The notes under the pieces: generated by a model
Told to the model about the DNA's origin: nothing
What the model saw: the letters and a program-made list of their open reading frames with translations, nothing else
Database searches by the model: none
Shown here: positions 1 to 8,540 of the stretch, piece after piece
Layout: every line of letters starts with the position of its first letter
Numbering within the stretch: the stretch's first letter is position 1
Program-made: the position numbers and the translations under genes
Source: Leptospira yanagawae serovar Saopaulo str. Sao Paulo = ATCC 700523
GTDB lineage: Bacteria; Spirochaetota; Leptospiria; Leptospirales; Leptospiraceae
Assembly (NCBI RefSeq): GCF_000332475.2
Contig: NZ_AOGX02000015.1
Coordinates: 558,001 to 622,000, forward strand
Direction of reading: 5' to 3'
Length of the DNA stretch: 64,000 nucleotides

Positions 1-2
1 TA

Positions 3-617
3 TGGACAAGTCAAAATTCTGGATATTATACGAAATTGGGTGCTATACCGTTTTCAGCCTTGGCCACTCCTCCTTTTTTTATCATGGCTTGGTCATACCA
101 TTGGTTTTTTAATGATAATGATCGACCGCATGAGGTTGATACTCGAACGACAGTTCCTACAAAATTGAATACATTTGAAGATTGGAAAAAGAAAATGTAT
201 GAAGCAATTCAAGATAAAGATTTGCAGAAAATGTACGAATATGTTTATGAATTTGAAAAATTTCGGAGAAATCCAGAAACAGTTTTAATTTTAATTGAAG
301 TTAGAGAAAGGTTAGCGAAACAAAAAAAACAAAACGAAGAGACAAATTTATTATCTTCAATATTATCATTTCCTTCTTCAAATGAGAAGGTCCGAAAATA
401 TATTCTACAAGAATTTTTAATCTCTGATTCCTCACTTAATTTTCGTCAGTTCATTCGGAATTGTAAAGAATTAGAATGTAAAAGTGTTATTCTGAAAAAA
501 ATCAAAAACCTTGGAAATGATCCATATACTTTAACTGAATTTATTAAACTTTATTTTGAAAAGGCTACACCAGAGGAAAAAGAAAGATTTATGAAACATC
601 TGCAAGCAATTGAATGA
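3..617 (+). CDS. Hypothetical protein, 5' end probably outside the window
   Basis: I do not recognise this gene. The frame is open from base 3, so the gene may begin upstream of the window; internal candidate starts are TTG at 36 and ATG at 84. Near the window edge the product has a hydrophobic, aromatic stretch (LGAIPFSALATPPFFIMAW) that could be a membrane segment. The rest is a charged, probably helical domain rich in Lys and Glu, ending in ATPEEKERFMKHLQAIE. Base composition is AT-rich. No neighbour lies on the same strand, so context gives no function. Being a real gene is likely because of length and codon pattern; the start is unsettled. Confidence 0.6.
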   Translation, partial: WTSQNSGYYTKLGAIPFSALATPPFFIMAWSYHWFFNDNDRPHEVDTRTTVPTKLNTFEDWKKKMYEAIQDKDLQKMYEYVYEFEKFRRNPETVLILIEVRERLAKQKKQNEETNLLSSILSFPSSNEKVRKYILQEFLISDSSLNFRQFIRNCKELECKSVILKKIKNLGNDPYTLTEFIKLYFEKATPEEKERFMKHLQAIE

Positions 618-689
618 TTTATAAAATCTTAATTTCTTAGTATTGGTTTCATCATAGATTTCTGATTTGAGTCTTAACAACGTAATCAT

Positions 690-782
690 GATTCTTCGCG
701 AAAGGGATCGTAGCGGAAATCCTGCGATGCAGATTGGAGCGGAGAGCCCGGTCCACCACCGATAAGGTGGTGGATTCGCCAA
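690..782. repeat. Intergenic element with 9-bp hairpin, probably a dispersed Leptospira repeat
   Basis: This GC-richer stretch sits between two convergent genes. It contains a perfect 9-bp stem (752-760 with 766-774) around a 5-base loop. Read on the minus strand it gives Trp/Pro/Ser/Arg-rich peptides in more than one frame (for example GSPLQSASQDFRYDPF). I recall the same peptide from short spurious ORFs in other Leptospira genomes, so conservation of DNA rather than protein is likely. It lies just after the tonB stop on that strand and may help end transcription, although no T-run follows the stem. Confidence 0.5.
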
Positions 783-789
783 AACGGGT

Positions 790-1386
790 TTAATTCAATG
801 TAAATCGGATGGGAACAAGCACTTTGACAGTGATTGGTTTTCCTTCTAAGATGGAAGGAGAAAAACGTTTTCTGCGATAAACTTTAATCGCTTCTTCTTC
901 TAATCCACCGCCTAACTGTTTACCTACGGAACGAACACGAAGCACTTCTCCGGTGTTTGAAATCACCACTTCTAACGTCATGGTTCCTGTCAAACCAAGA
1001 GCCTTTGCATCCGATGTATATTCTGGACGAATGTTAGGTGATAAGTCTACAGGAGAAGTAGCACCAGAAACGATGGGGTCAGAAGCACCAGCGATCCGTG
1101 GGTCTTCTTTTTTTTCTTCCTTCTCTTTGTCGGTTAAATCAAAGTCACCGTCAGTTGGTTTGGAATCCGTTGTTGGTTCTTGGATCTGTACATTGTCGAT
1201 AAAAGCAACTTCTTCTACAAGGTCATCCAAACTATCTGTTTCCAAATGAGGTGTGAACCAAAAAAGAATGATTAATGCCTGTAAAACGGCAGAAATTGCA
1301 AGACCCGTTTCCATTCGGTAACGATCAATGAATCTATGGATTCTTTCACGTTTGGATCTTTTTTGTGTAACAACTGTTCCGCTCAC
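790..1386 (-). CDS. tonB: TonB-family energy transducer
   Basis: This is the periplasm-spanning arm that couples the proton gradient, harvested by ExbB/ExbD, to outer-membrane transporters. The 198-residue product has a basic cytoplasmic N-terminus, one membrane helix at about residues 28-45 (GLAISAVLQALIILFWF), an acidic linker rich in Asp, Glu, Lys and Pro (about 60-110), and a C-terminal TonB_C domain (about 130-198, GTMTLEVVISNTGEVLRV). The start is GTG at 1386, one base after the exbD stop, with an AAGG ribosome site inside exbD. It is the last gene of the operon exbB-exbD-exbD-tonB. Which receptor it serves is not shown. Confidence 0.88.
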   Translation of the reverse strand: MSGTVVTQKRSKRERIHRFIDRYRMETGLAISAVLQALIILFWFTPHLETDSLDDLVEEVAFIDNVQIQEPTTDSKPTDGDFDLTDKEKEEKKEDPRIAGASDPIVSGATSPVDLSPNIRPEYTSDAKALGLTGTMTLEVVISNTGEVLRVRSVGKQLGGGLEEEAIKVYRRKRFSPSILEGKPITVKVLVPIRFTLN

Positions 1387-1387
1387 G

Positions 1388-1810
1388 TTACTTACCTTTT
1401 AATCCGCCACCTTGGGTGGTCTTGGTAACAAGAGAAACCTTTAAGGCACCAATCTCTCGGAGCGTTTCAAAAACATTGTCTAGTTCTTCGTAGGTTAGGT
1501 CTTGGTCGGCGTGGATCAAAACTTTTAGATCAGGTGTTGTGGAAATTTTAGCTCTGATTTCGCTCATCGCTTCGTTAAGTTCCATTTTCACTGAGTTGAA
1601 ATAAACAGTTCTTTTTTCGTCTGCAGTCAGGTAAAGATTGGCGATCTTTTTATTTAGCTGCTCTCCGCCAGGAACGTCTGGTAAGTTGATGGGAAGGTCA
1701 GGATCGGAATCCAATACGGAGGTTACCATAAAGAACACGAGGAGTAAGAAGGCAATGTCTGCCATCGAACTCACTGGAACTGAAGGTGCGACTCTCTTTC
1801 TTCGTAACAT
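1388..1810 (-). CDS. exbD: ExbD/TolR-family biopolymer transport protein (second copy)
   Basis: The 140-residue product is an inner-membrane proton-channel subunit that works with ExbB. A single N-terminal membrane helix ([18 protein letters not shown]) carries the conserved Asp near its start and is followed by a periplasmic ExbD domain. The helix is nearly the same as in the preceding exbD, whereas the periplasmic domains have diverged, so the two probably form a heterodimer or serve different partners. The gene begins one base after the previous stop and ends one base before tonB, so translation is tightly coupled. Confidence 0.9.
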   Translation of the reverse strand: MLRRKRVAPSVPVSSMADIAFLLLVFFMVTSVLDSDPDLPINLPDVPGGEQLNKKIANLYLTADEKRTVYFNSVKMELNEAMSEIRAKISTTPDLKVLIHADQDLTYEELDNVFETLREIGALKVSLVTKTTQGGGLKGK

Positions 1811-1811
1811 A

Positions 1812-2231
1812 TTATTTCTTCTTTCTCACTGAGATTTTTTCAAATCCGCGAAGTTGAACAGCTGATAAAGCATCCAACATCTTTGCATATTTGGTATCAC
1901 CGGTTGTAACAATGAGTGCTAGTTTGTTTTTTAAATCCGGGATTTCCATTTGGTTTAGGTCATCGCGAAATTCTTTTAAACTAACATATTCTTTGGTTCC
2001 GAAAGCAGGGTTACGCATCTTGTAACGATCTTGTGTGACCAAAATTTCATATACATTTTTACGTAAAAACGGCTGTGGTTCGGATTGTTTGCGTGGAAGG
2101 GAAATGTTCAATCCTTCCTTCACAAAGAATACTGCTGTTACCATAAAAAATACCAAGAGTAGAAAGGCAATGTCCGACATGGATGCCGCCGAAATTTCTT
2201 CTAATTCTTGTTTTTTCTTTAACTTAATCAT
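1812..2231 (-). CDS. exbD: ExbD/TolR-family biopolymer transport protein (first copy)
   Basis: The 139-residue product has a short charged cytoplasmic N-terminus ([12 protein letters not shown]), a membrane helix with the conserved Asp ([18 protein letters not shown]) and a periplasmic domain of about 95 residues. By family it pairs with ExbB to conduct protons and drive TonB. It lies 22 bases after exbB and one base before a second exbD. Two exbD genes in tandem occur in several TonB systems and fit an asymmetric ExbD dimer inside an ExbB pentamer. Confidence 0.9.
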   Translation of the reverse strand: MIKLKKKQELEEISAASMSDIAFLLLVFFMVTAVFFVKEGLNISLPRKQSEPQPFLRKNVYEILVTQDRYKMRNPAFGTKEYVSLKEFRDDLNQMEIPDLKNKLALIVTTGDTKYAKMLDALSAVQLRGFEKISVRKKK

Positions 2232-2253
2232 GGTTTGTTTCTTACCGTTTGCG

Positions 2254-3102
2254 TTATGCTTTTTTTCCGGCTTTGAGTTTTAAGTATTCTTTGTAGATTT
2301 TGTTTGCTGCTTCTTCTACTTCAGATGTAAAAAAACCAACGCGGCCTTGTAAGTATTGGTAAAATGTCATCGCAGGGATCGCAACTATCAGACCTGCTGC
2401 AGTTGTAATGAGGGCTTCTTTGATACCACCAGCAACTACCTTCGCGTTGACTTGGTCAGCGTTAGCAATCGCATCGAATGCGTTGATCATACCAGAAACG
2501 GTTCCAAGGAATCCAACAAGTGGAGCAATGGTTGATACTGCGGAAAGAACTGTGAGTCCTTTTTCTAATAGTGTCATCACTTCACCTGCTTCTCTTTCGA
2601 TACCAGCAGCAAAAATTTCAGGATCGTTTTGGGAAACTTCCATTCCATTTTTTAATACATCAGTGATTCGTTGGCCTTCATTTGCTTTTAAGAATTCATC
2701 TACACCTTGCATACCCGAAGCATCAATTGCATCTTGTAAGTCTTGGTTGTATCCTTTTCTCACAAGTTTTGCTGTGAAGAAAAAGTACATCCTTTCGAGG
2801 ATCACTCCAAATCCTACGATAGAAGAAAGTAAGAGTGGCCACATTGACCATCCACCAGTCACAAATAATTTAACGAGTCCAATTTCTGAATCTTGCGAAG
2901 GAGTTTCTGATTGAGCTTCGGCAGCAGGTGCAGGAGTTTCTGGTTGTGTCTCTGCAGTTTGCGTGGTTTCAGCTGTAGGCGCTGCAGGTGTCGTAGGGGT
3001 AGTTTGAGCTTCGATTTTTCCTGCAATCGCAAAAACTGTGATCATTGTGATCACAAAAGACAAAGTGATATTTTTCTTTGTCAGGTTACATGAAACGTTC
3101 AT
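2254..3102 (-). CDS. exbB: ExbB/MotA/TolQ-family proton channel
   Basis: This is the first gene of the TonB energising operon. I prefer the ATG at 3102 (282 residues), because a GGAG ribosome site lies 6 bases upstream; an in-frame ATG at 3114 would add four residues. A signal-like hydrophobic segment (residues about 13-32) is followed by a Thr/Pro/Ala/Glu low-complexity periplasmic stretch (about 33-70) that E. coli ExbB lacks. The MotA_TolQ_ExbB core follows: a helix [21 protein letters not shown], then two more around [17 protein letters not shown] and [14 protein letters not shown]. The extended N-terminus is typical of the TolQ-like ExbB of spirochaetes and other non-enteric bacteria. 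Confidence 0.9.
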   Translation of the reverse strand: MNVSCNLTKKNITLSFVITMITVFAIAGKIEAQTTPTTPAAPTAETTQTAETQPETPAPAAEAQSETPSQDSEIGLVKLFVTGGWSMWPLLLSSIVGFGVILERMYFFFTAKLVRKGYNQDLQDAIDASGMQGVDEFLKANEGQRITDVLKNGMEVSQNDPEIFAAGIEREAGEVMTLLEKGLTVLSAVSTIAPLVGFLGTVSGMINAFDAIANADQVNAKVVAGGIKEALITTAAGLIVAIPAMTFYQYLQGRVGFFTSEVEEAANKIYKEYLKLKAGKKA

Positions 3103-3187
3103 GAATGTCTCCATATCTGATTGATATGTTTCAAATCTAGAATATCTCTGTTACATTTAGATGACAGCAGGATGACAAAGAGGGTAA

Positions 3188-3964
3188 TTAAGCTGTCAAA
3201 AAGAGTTCTCTCAGTTTGGGGATGCCTTCTAGGAACAAGGCAGGACCTGGTTGTAATATAATGCTTGGGTCCATTTCGTAAATGCGGTTGGATTGAATGA
3301 AGTTTGTGGACTGCCATTCGGGTTTGTTTCGCACCCAGTCCCAGTCCATCGCTTTCCCACACCACGATCCGACATAGATGTCCGGGTTGGCATCACGTAC
3401 CGCTTCTGCCTGGATGATGCGGTCTTTGGCAAGTTTACGGTCTTTGAGGTGGGAGAAACAGTCGATTCCACCGGCAAGTGAGATGGCTTCGCTCACCCAC
3501 TGGATTCCTGTGATGATGGGTTCATCCCATTCTTGGAAAAATACCTTCGGTTTTCTTTGTAGGGACTCATTTTCCTTTTGCCAAGATTGGATCTGGTGTT
3601 TCCAACCATCCGTAATCGATTTGGCTTTTTCCGATTGCCCGACGAGGTTGCCAATGAGAAACATATTGGCAATGATTTCGGCAATGGAACGTTGGTTGAA
3701 AATTACAACATTTAACCCTCGTTCGATGAGGTCTTTTGCCAGTTGGCCTTGGATGTCGGAAAACCCAATGACAAGGTCTGGTTCTAAAGATTGGATTTTT
3801 TTGAGGTTGCCACTGATAAAGGCAGATACTTTTGTTTTTTCTTCTTTGGCACGTGTTGGTCTTTCTGTATAAACTGAGATTCCCACAATCCGCTTTTCTT
3901 CACCTAACAGATAAATCATTTCCGTTGGTTCTTCTGTTAAACAAATGATTCTTTCTGGGCCCAT
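3188..3964 (-). CDS. BtuF-like periplasmic-binding-protein fold, no signal peptide
   Basis: The product resembles the substrate-binding proteins of cobalamin and iron-siderophore ABC importers. The first lobe starts with RIICLTEEPTEMIYLLGEEKRIVGISVYT, LEPDLVIGFSDIQG marks the hinge region and a second lobe follows. I choose the ATG at 3964 (258 residues), 7 bases after the trkA stop; a longer reading to 4027 overlaps trkA and has no membrane-targeting signal. Without a signal peptide the protein is probably cytoplasmic, as are some BtuF-like proteins found in other bacteria with no permease. No permease or ATPase gene is adjacent. Substrate is unknown; a corrinoid or iron chelate is the family default. 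Confidence 0.7.
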   Translation of the reverse strand: MGPERIICLTEEPTEMIYLLGEEKRIVGISVYTERPTRAKEEKTKVSAFISGNLKKIQSLEPDLVIGFSDIQGQLAKDLIERGLNVVIFNQRSIAEIIANMFLIGNLVGQSEKAKSITDGWKHQIQSWQKENESLQRKPKVFFQEWDEPIITGIQWVSEAISLAGGIDCFSHLKDRKLAKDRIIQAEAVRDANPDIYVGSWCGKAMDWDWVRNKPEWQSTNFIQSNRIYEMDPSIILQPGPALFLEGIPKLRELFLTA

Positions 3965-3971
3965 AAGTGAA

Positions 3972-4667
3972 TTATGTTTCCAAAAATTTAGAAAGATCGG
4001 TTTGTGATCCAAATAAAACGACCACATCCTCTTCTTTCAGTACAGTATTGCCATGAGGGATTCCCAGGATTTTTTCAGATTTTGAATCAGAAGCACGTTT
4101 TGTTTCTTTGTTTGTGAAGGGGCGTTTGATGGTGATGACGTTGATATTGTATTTGTGGCGTAGGTCGGCTTCAGCAATGGTTTTGTTGATGTAACGTTTG
4201 GGAACTGTGACTTCGACTACACTGTACTCGTCTGACAATAAAAAACTCGAACGCATTCCAACAAAAGAAAATATTTCCGCCATACTCCTTGCTGCTTTTT
4301 CTTCTGGGTTGAACAAATCTCGGATTCCAAGTAACTCCAAAACTTTTTTTTGCAGTTCTGTTTGGTATCTTGCATAAATTTGTTTCACACCAGATTTTTT
4401 TAGGCTTTCGGCACAAATGATTGATGTTTCAAAATCGTCGGCAAGTGCCAGTACAGCATAATCCACGTCACTTATTCCTTGGGAACGTAATGCGTGTTCA
4501 TCGGTCGCATCGAGTGTCACTGCTACTGTCACATAGTCTTTAATGGAATCAATGATTACGGGATCTTTGTCGATCGCTATCACTTCGTGCCCGTCTTCAA
4601 AAAGATAACGTACAAATAGTTTTCCGAAACTTCCAATACCAATGACCGCGATTTTTTTTCTTTGCAT
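3972..4667 (-). CDS. trkA: Potassium uptake regulatory subunit, TrkA/KtrA family
   Basis: The cytoplasmic RCK protein gates the KtrB/TrkH channel by binding nucleotides. The 231 residues hold one RCK_N domain with the Rossmann motif GIGSFGKLFVRYLFEDG at about residues 10-26 and the acidic end of beta-2 (VIAIDKD), then an RCK_C domain (about 145-231). The single-RCK length matches KtrA rather than the tandem TrkA of E. coli. It follows the channel gene by 5 bases, so the two are co-expressed. The channel gene is transcribed first. Confidence 0.88.
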   Translation of the reverse strand: MQRKKIAVIGIGSFGKLFVRYLFEDGHEVIAIDKDPVIIDSIKDYVTVAVTLDATDEHALRSQGISDVDYAVLALADDFETSIICAESLKKSGVKQIYARYQTELQKKVLELLGIRDLFNPEEKAARSMAEIFSFVGMRSSFLLSDEYSVVEVTVPKRYINKTIAEADLRHKYNINVITIKRPFTNKETKRASDSKSEKILGIPHGNTVLKEEDVVVLFGSQTDLSKFLET

Positions 4668-4672
4668 ATTGA

Positions 4673-6490
4673 TTAACCTACAACTACATATTCTTTCGGA
4701 TATTCGTAAGTGATATGATCGACTTTTTTAGAAAGTGCAATGAGTAAGGTAAGAATTCCAACTCTTCCCACAAACATAACAACACAAATTAAAATTTTAC
4801 CGAAATCAGAAAGATGAGGAGTGAGTCCTCTCGTTAAACCAACAGTTCCAAATGCGGAAACAACTTCAAAACATAAGTCAATGAATGGTGCATTTTCTGT
4901 GAGCAAAAGGCAAAAAATTGAAATAAAAATGACAAACAATGATAATACGATTGTAGCACTTGCTCTTGAAATCGTTGAGTTAGCAATCATTCGGTGGCCA
5001 ATTTCCATATTTTCTTTTCCGCGGATTTGATTTCTAATATTTAAAAATGAGATTGCAAGTGTTGTCGTTTTGATCCCTCCACCCGTAGAAATAGGAGAGG
5101 CCCCCACCCACATCAGAAAAAAAGAGATAAATGTCATCGGGTATCCCATTAAAGATAGATCAAACGTGTTAAATCCTGCAGTCCTTGTTGTTATCGAATA
5201 AAATAGAGAATGGAAGATTTTTTTTTCGATTGGTAAGTCTTTTAGACTTAAATGATTTTCTAAAAAAAAGAAGCTAAAACATCCAAATAACACTAAAAAG
5301 GTGGTCATAAAAAATACAAGTTTCGATGTGATTGACCAACGAAATTGATGGTCAAATGGTTTGAGAACTTTGGCGCGAATTTGATAGATCACAGGAAAAC
5401 CTAATCCACCAAATACGATGAGCAACATGATGATAGATAAAAACCCTTCCGATTCTCTGAATGATTCGGTTGCCAAGCCATTTGGTAACAAACTGAAACC
5501 AGCATTACAAAATGCAGAGATGGAATGAAAGACAGAATAATAAATTTTTTCTGGTAAAGGTAGTGGGAAGTCGGTAGGGAAAAGGTAAAAAAGGAGAACA
5601 GCACCTATGAGTTCTATTGTTAATGTTTGTATGGTGATTTGTTTTAAGATTTCTTTAGCGCGCCCCATGGTTTCTTCAGACAAAAGGTCTTTTACCATCA
5701 AAGTATCACTCACGGATCCTTTTCCCGTAAGAAAAATTGAAAAGAAACTAGTGAGAGTCATAAGGCCAAGGCCACCCACTTGGATGAGGAGTAAAATCAC
5801 AAGTTGTCCTGTGAGTGTGAATTGGCTACTAATGTCAACGGTTGCTAATCCTGTCACACAAGTTGCACTTATTGTTGTGAATACGATATCAATGGTGTTC
5901 ACAGTTCCAAAACTTGATTTTGGAAAATGTAAAAAACAAATTCCTAGTGAAATGATAAATGCAAAGGATCCTACAAAGACAAAGGAAGGATTTAGTTTTT
6001 TAGATTCTCTTTTTTTAGATAAACGAAAGAAGTGAGCCAAATTCGAAAATAAAAATAGAAACTGATTTGCAGATAAAAAGATTAGAGTAGTGTCTTCCCC
6101 GGAGATATGGTAAGACTTTAAAATGGAGATGATATTTTTTTCATATACCACCTCAAGACCCAACATCAATAGGATGATGAGTTCAATTTTATGTAAATCG
6201 AGATACTCTTTCCATTTTTTATCTGTGAAAAGGATATGTAAGGTTTCATAACCGATAAAAAAACTGACTAAAATTCTAATGGAAACAGTTACATATACCT
6301 TCCATTCTTCCGGATAATAAAATCCAAAATCTAAAATTAAAATGGCAACGGATAAAAAACCAAAAAAAATGTATAACACCCTACCAATCGTACGCAGGTG
6401 TTCCATATAGAACTTACGGATTTCAAATCGTTTCAATTGAAAGAATTCGAAAATGCGGAATAAAAAAACGAAAAATCGTTTGATTTTCAA
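4673..6490 (-). CDS. trkH: TrkH/KtrB potassium transporter with an extra N-terminal membrane domain
   Basis: The product is the membrane pore for potassium uptake. The 605 residues are longer than typical KtrB (about 450). Residues about 1-185 form an added module with several hydrophobic helices (for example VLYIFFGFLSVAILILDFGF and IELIILLMLGLEVVY). The SKT core follows, with four pore-loop filters: TGLATVD, NAGFSLLP, TRTAGFNTF and GTVGLTRG. The gene overlaps the preceding one by 4 bases (ATGA) and is followed 5 bases later by trkA. Pore identity is secure; the role of the N-terminal helices is not known to me. Confidence 0.88.
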   Translation of the reverse strand: MKIKRFFVFLFRIFEFFQLKRFEIRKFYMEHLRTIGRVLYIFFGFLSVAILILDFGFYYPEEWKVYVTVSIRILVSFFIGYETLHILFTDKKWKEYLDLHKIELIILLMLGLEVVYEKNIISILKSYHISGEDTTLIFLSANQFLFLFSNLAHFFRLSKKRESKKLNPSFVFVGSFAFIISLGICFLHFPKSSFGTVNTIDIVFTTISATCVTGLATVDISSQFTLTGQLVILLLIQVGGLGLMTLTSFFSIFLTGKGSVSDTLMVKDLLSEETMGRAKEILKQITIQTLTIELIGAVLLFYLFPTDFPLPLPEKIYYSVFHSISAFCNAGFSLLPNGLATESFRESEGFLSIIMLLIVFGGLGFPVIYQIRAKVLKPFDHQFRWSITSKLVFFMTTFLVLFGCFSFFFLENHLSLKDLPIEKKIFHSLFYSITTRTAGFNTFDLSLMGYPMTFISFFLMWVGASPISTGGGIKTTTLAISFLNIRNQIRGKENMEIGHRMIANSTISRASATIVLSLFVIFISIFCLLLTENAPFIDLCFEVVSAFGTVGLTRGLTPHLSDFGKILICVVMFVGRVGILTLLIALSKKVDHITYEYPKEYVVVG

Positions 6491-7182
6491 GGTTTAACGT
6501 CTGCTAATTGCTTTTTCTTTTCGCGGTATTCTTCGAGTCTTTTTTGGTCCACATATACATTGGCTCCAGAAAGACCTAAAGAACCTGTGATTAATATTCC
6601 GCTCGCAACAGCCGATTTTTGCATCGCAACTGGTAACAACGCAACACCACCTGAAGAAGCAATTAACGCAAAAGGAAGTGTTAAAAAAAAGATGATGTAC
6701 CCTCGTCTGAATTTGGTTTCTTCATACACGGCCTCTTCATCAAATTCTTCTTTTTGTTTTTTTTTGAAATCTTGTTTGGTTCTACTTTTTTGCAATTGGT
6801 TTTGGAGTGCTTGTTCATTCACTTCCCCTGTTAAAGGGTTTATGACTGAATTTTGAACATTACTCAAACTATAAGGATTGTTTTGGTTTTGTCCTGAGGT
6901 GGTAGATGATGGCCTTGAATTCATAAGTGACCCAGCACCTGGAATGGAATCGATGCCACTGTATTGGGTTTTCACATTTTTTGGAGTCGCAAGAACAGGT
7001 GTTTCGAATTTTGGGGGAAGGGTCACATCTTGTAAGACATTGGATTCCGGATCGGAACTTGGAATATTTCTTAAATCATAATTATTGGTGTCATAAAATC
7101 CTTCTTTGGTTTGGCCAAGGAGTGGCCCCATTGCCAAAGTAAAAATGATCACACTCTGAAAGATTTGGGAAAATACCCGCAT
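6487..7182 (-). CDS. Hypothetical secreted/membrane protein ahead of trkH
   Basis: I do not recognise this family. The 231-residue product has a signal peptide (FSQIFQSVIIFTLAMGPLLG, cleavage likely near LGQ), a long polar Ser/Asn/Pro/Gln-rich region and a Lys/Glu-rich stretch (about 135-155). Two hydrophobic helices follow near the C-terminus (about 160-205, including IIFFLTLPFALIASSGGVALL), and the tail is charged (EEYREKKKQLADVKP). Its stop overlaps the trkH start by 4 bases, so it is translationally coupled to potassium uptake and may be an accessory subunit. That role is inference from position only. Confidence 0.7.
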   Translation of the reverse strand: MRVFSQIFQSVIIFTLAMGPLLGQTKEGFYDTNNYDLRNIPSSDPESNVLQDVTLPPKFETPVLATPKNVKTQYSGIDSIPGAGSLMNSRPSSTTSGQNQNNPYSLSNVQNSVINPLTGEVNEQALQNQLQKSRTKQDFKKKQKEEFDEEAVYEETKFRRGYIIFFLTLPFALIASSGGVALLPVAMQKSAVASGILITGSLGLSGANVYVDQKRLEEYREKKKQLADVKP

Positions 7183-7212
7183 ACATTCCAGTTTACCTAA
7201 TCCCTATCAGGG

Positions 7213-8523
7213 TCAATCCAATTCACGTCCTGAAAGTTTCGTAGAACGGTAGTCCAATGAGACAGAACGTATGGTTTCTAAGTCCTTTTCGGATATACCT
7301 GCTGTATGTGCATTTTGGTATTCTTCTGCCATTGTGGTTCCAAAAAGTCCTGGGTCATCGGAACCAATGGTAATCTTTAAATCATTTTGTAAAAACCGTG
7401 TGATGGGATGGTCAATATGGGATTCTAACATACCAATGTACAAATTGGATGAAGGACAACATTCGATCACCGCATTTGTTTTTGCTATTTTTGACATCGC
7501 ATAGTTTTGAAATGTATGTAAGTATTGTGACTCTGTTTCATCGAATGGAATTGTTAAAATTTCATTGTCTGGTTTAGTTTTGTATTCTTTACGTTTTTCT
7601 TCAAGGTCTTCTTTCCCATAAAACGGACCATAGGTGGTGATTTCATCGTAATACATCAATTCGTGTTCCAATTGGTCTTTCGCTTCCGATACAAGTTCTG
7701 TTCGTTCTTCTCCTAAAAAATAATCCGAATCAATTCCAAGTGCAAGCGCATGACCCAAACGATGGGCACCGTATTCTGCTGATTCTAAAATCCAACGGAC
7801 TGCAGAAAAGGGAGTTTTATCTCGAAAACTTTCGCCTACATGATACAAAATGGAAAGGGCAGTGTTAGGTTCTGCTTTGTTGTCTTTGTGAACCGCTTGG
7901 AAAAAAGATTGTTTGTCTTTCGGTGGAAATCCTTCTTCGATATGGCAAAAATCAATCCCTACAAGTCCTTCACGGACGAGGGATTCCTTTTCCATCCAGT
8001 TTTTCATCCAATCATAATGGCGTTCAAAATTTAGATCTCTGTGAAGGGACATCACAAGTTTTCCTTGGATGGGTTTACCAGCTTTTTTGGCTGACTCTTC
8101 TCCTTTTTTGAGCCCTTCCAAAGATGCCATGAGTTTTGTATAAAAACTTTCTTTTGGTTCTTCCTTTCCAAACATCAACCGGTATTCAGCATAACTGATA
8201 TCCATCAAACTGTTGGAGAAGACAACATCATGGGACACTTCTGCAATTTCTGCTTCATCAAACTTCACCAAGGCGATAATAAGATTAAACTTTGCTTGGA
8301 AATGGAGAAACGGTGCCTTTTCTCTAAAGTGGTATAATTGAGAAAACTCCTTTATGTCTGCATAATCTTCAAAGAACGTCGAAGGGCGAATTTTTTTGCC
8401 ATATGCTTTTTCGTAAGAATCCAAATAGAGATGCCATCTCGGGTTTGGATTTTTTTTTCCAATGCGAAACAAAGTTTCAGGGGGTAAACATCCATAAAGG
8501 TGGTTGTGTAGATCGATATACAT
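7213..8523 (-). CDS. Adenosine/AMP deaminase-family amidohydrolase
   Basis: The product is a zinc TIM-barrel enzyme that probably deaminates adenosine or a related purine. Metal and catalytic motifs are all visible: HxH in DLHNHLYG (residues 4-10), the acid/base motif HVGE, GAHRLGHALALG, ECCPSSN and the C-terminal IGSDDPGLFGT with paired Asp. At 436 residues it is about 90 longer than typical adenosine deaminases. The surplus is mainly a charged insertion between HRLGH and ECCPSSN. It starts 17 bases from the divergent chimera gene. The exact substrate is uncertain because family members also act on adenine, AMP or modified nucleosides. Confidence 0.82.
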   Translation of the reverse strand: MYIDLHNHLYGCLPPETLFRIGKKNPNPRWHLYLDSYEKAYGKKIRPSTFFEDYADIKEFSQLYHFREKAPFLHFQAKFNLIIALVKFDEAEIAEVSHDVVFSNSLMDISYAEYRLMFGKEEPKESFYTKLMASLEGLKKGEESAKKAGKPIQGKLVMSLHRDLNFERHYDWMKNWMEKESLVREGLVGIDFCHIEEGFPPKDKQSFFQAVHKDNKAEPNTALSILYHVGESFRDKTPFSAVRWILESAEYGAHRLGHALALGIDSDYFLGEERTELVSEAKDQLEHELMYYDEITTYGPFYGKEDLEEKRKEYKTKPDNEILTIPFDETESQYLHTFQNYAMSKIAKTNAVIECCPSSNLYIGMLESHIDHPITRFLQNDLKITIGSDDPGLFGTTMAEEYQNAHTAGISEKDLETIRSVSLDYRSTKLSGRELD

Positions 8524-8540
8524 ATAAAAATGACAAAACT

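Noticed and set aside
531..782. An 83-codon minus-strand reading rich in Trp, Pro and Arg
   Set aside because: It overlaps the end of the plus-strand edge gene and reads through the hairpin element; other frames there look equally protein-like, so I treat it as an element, not a gene.
3965..4030. A possible cobalamin riboswitch before the BtuF-like gene
   Set aside because: The gene starts 7 bases after trkA, leaving no room for one.
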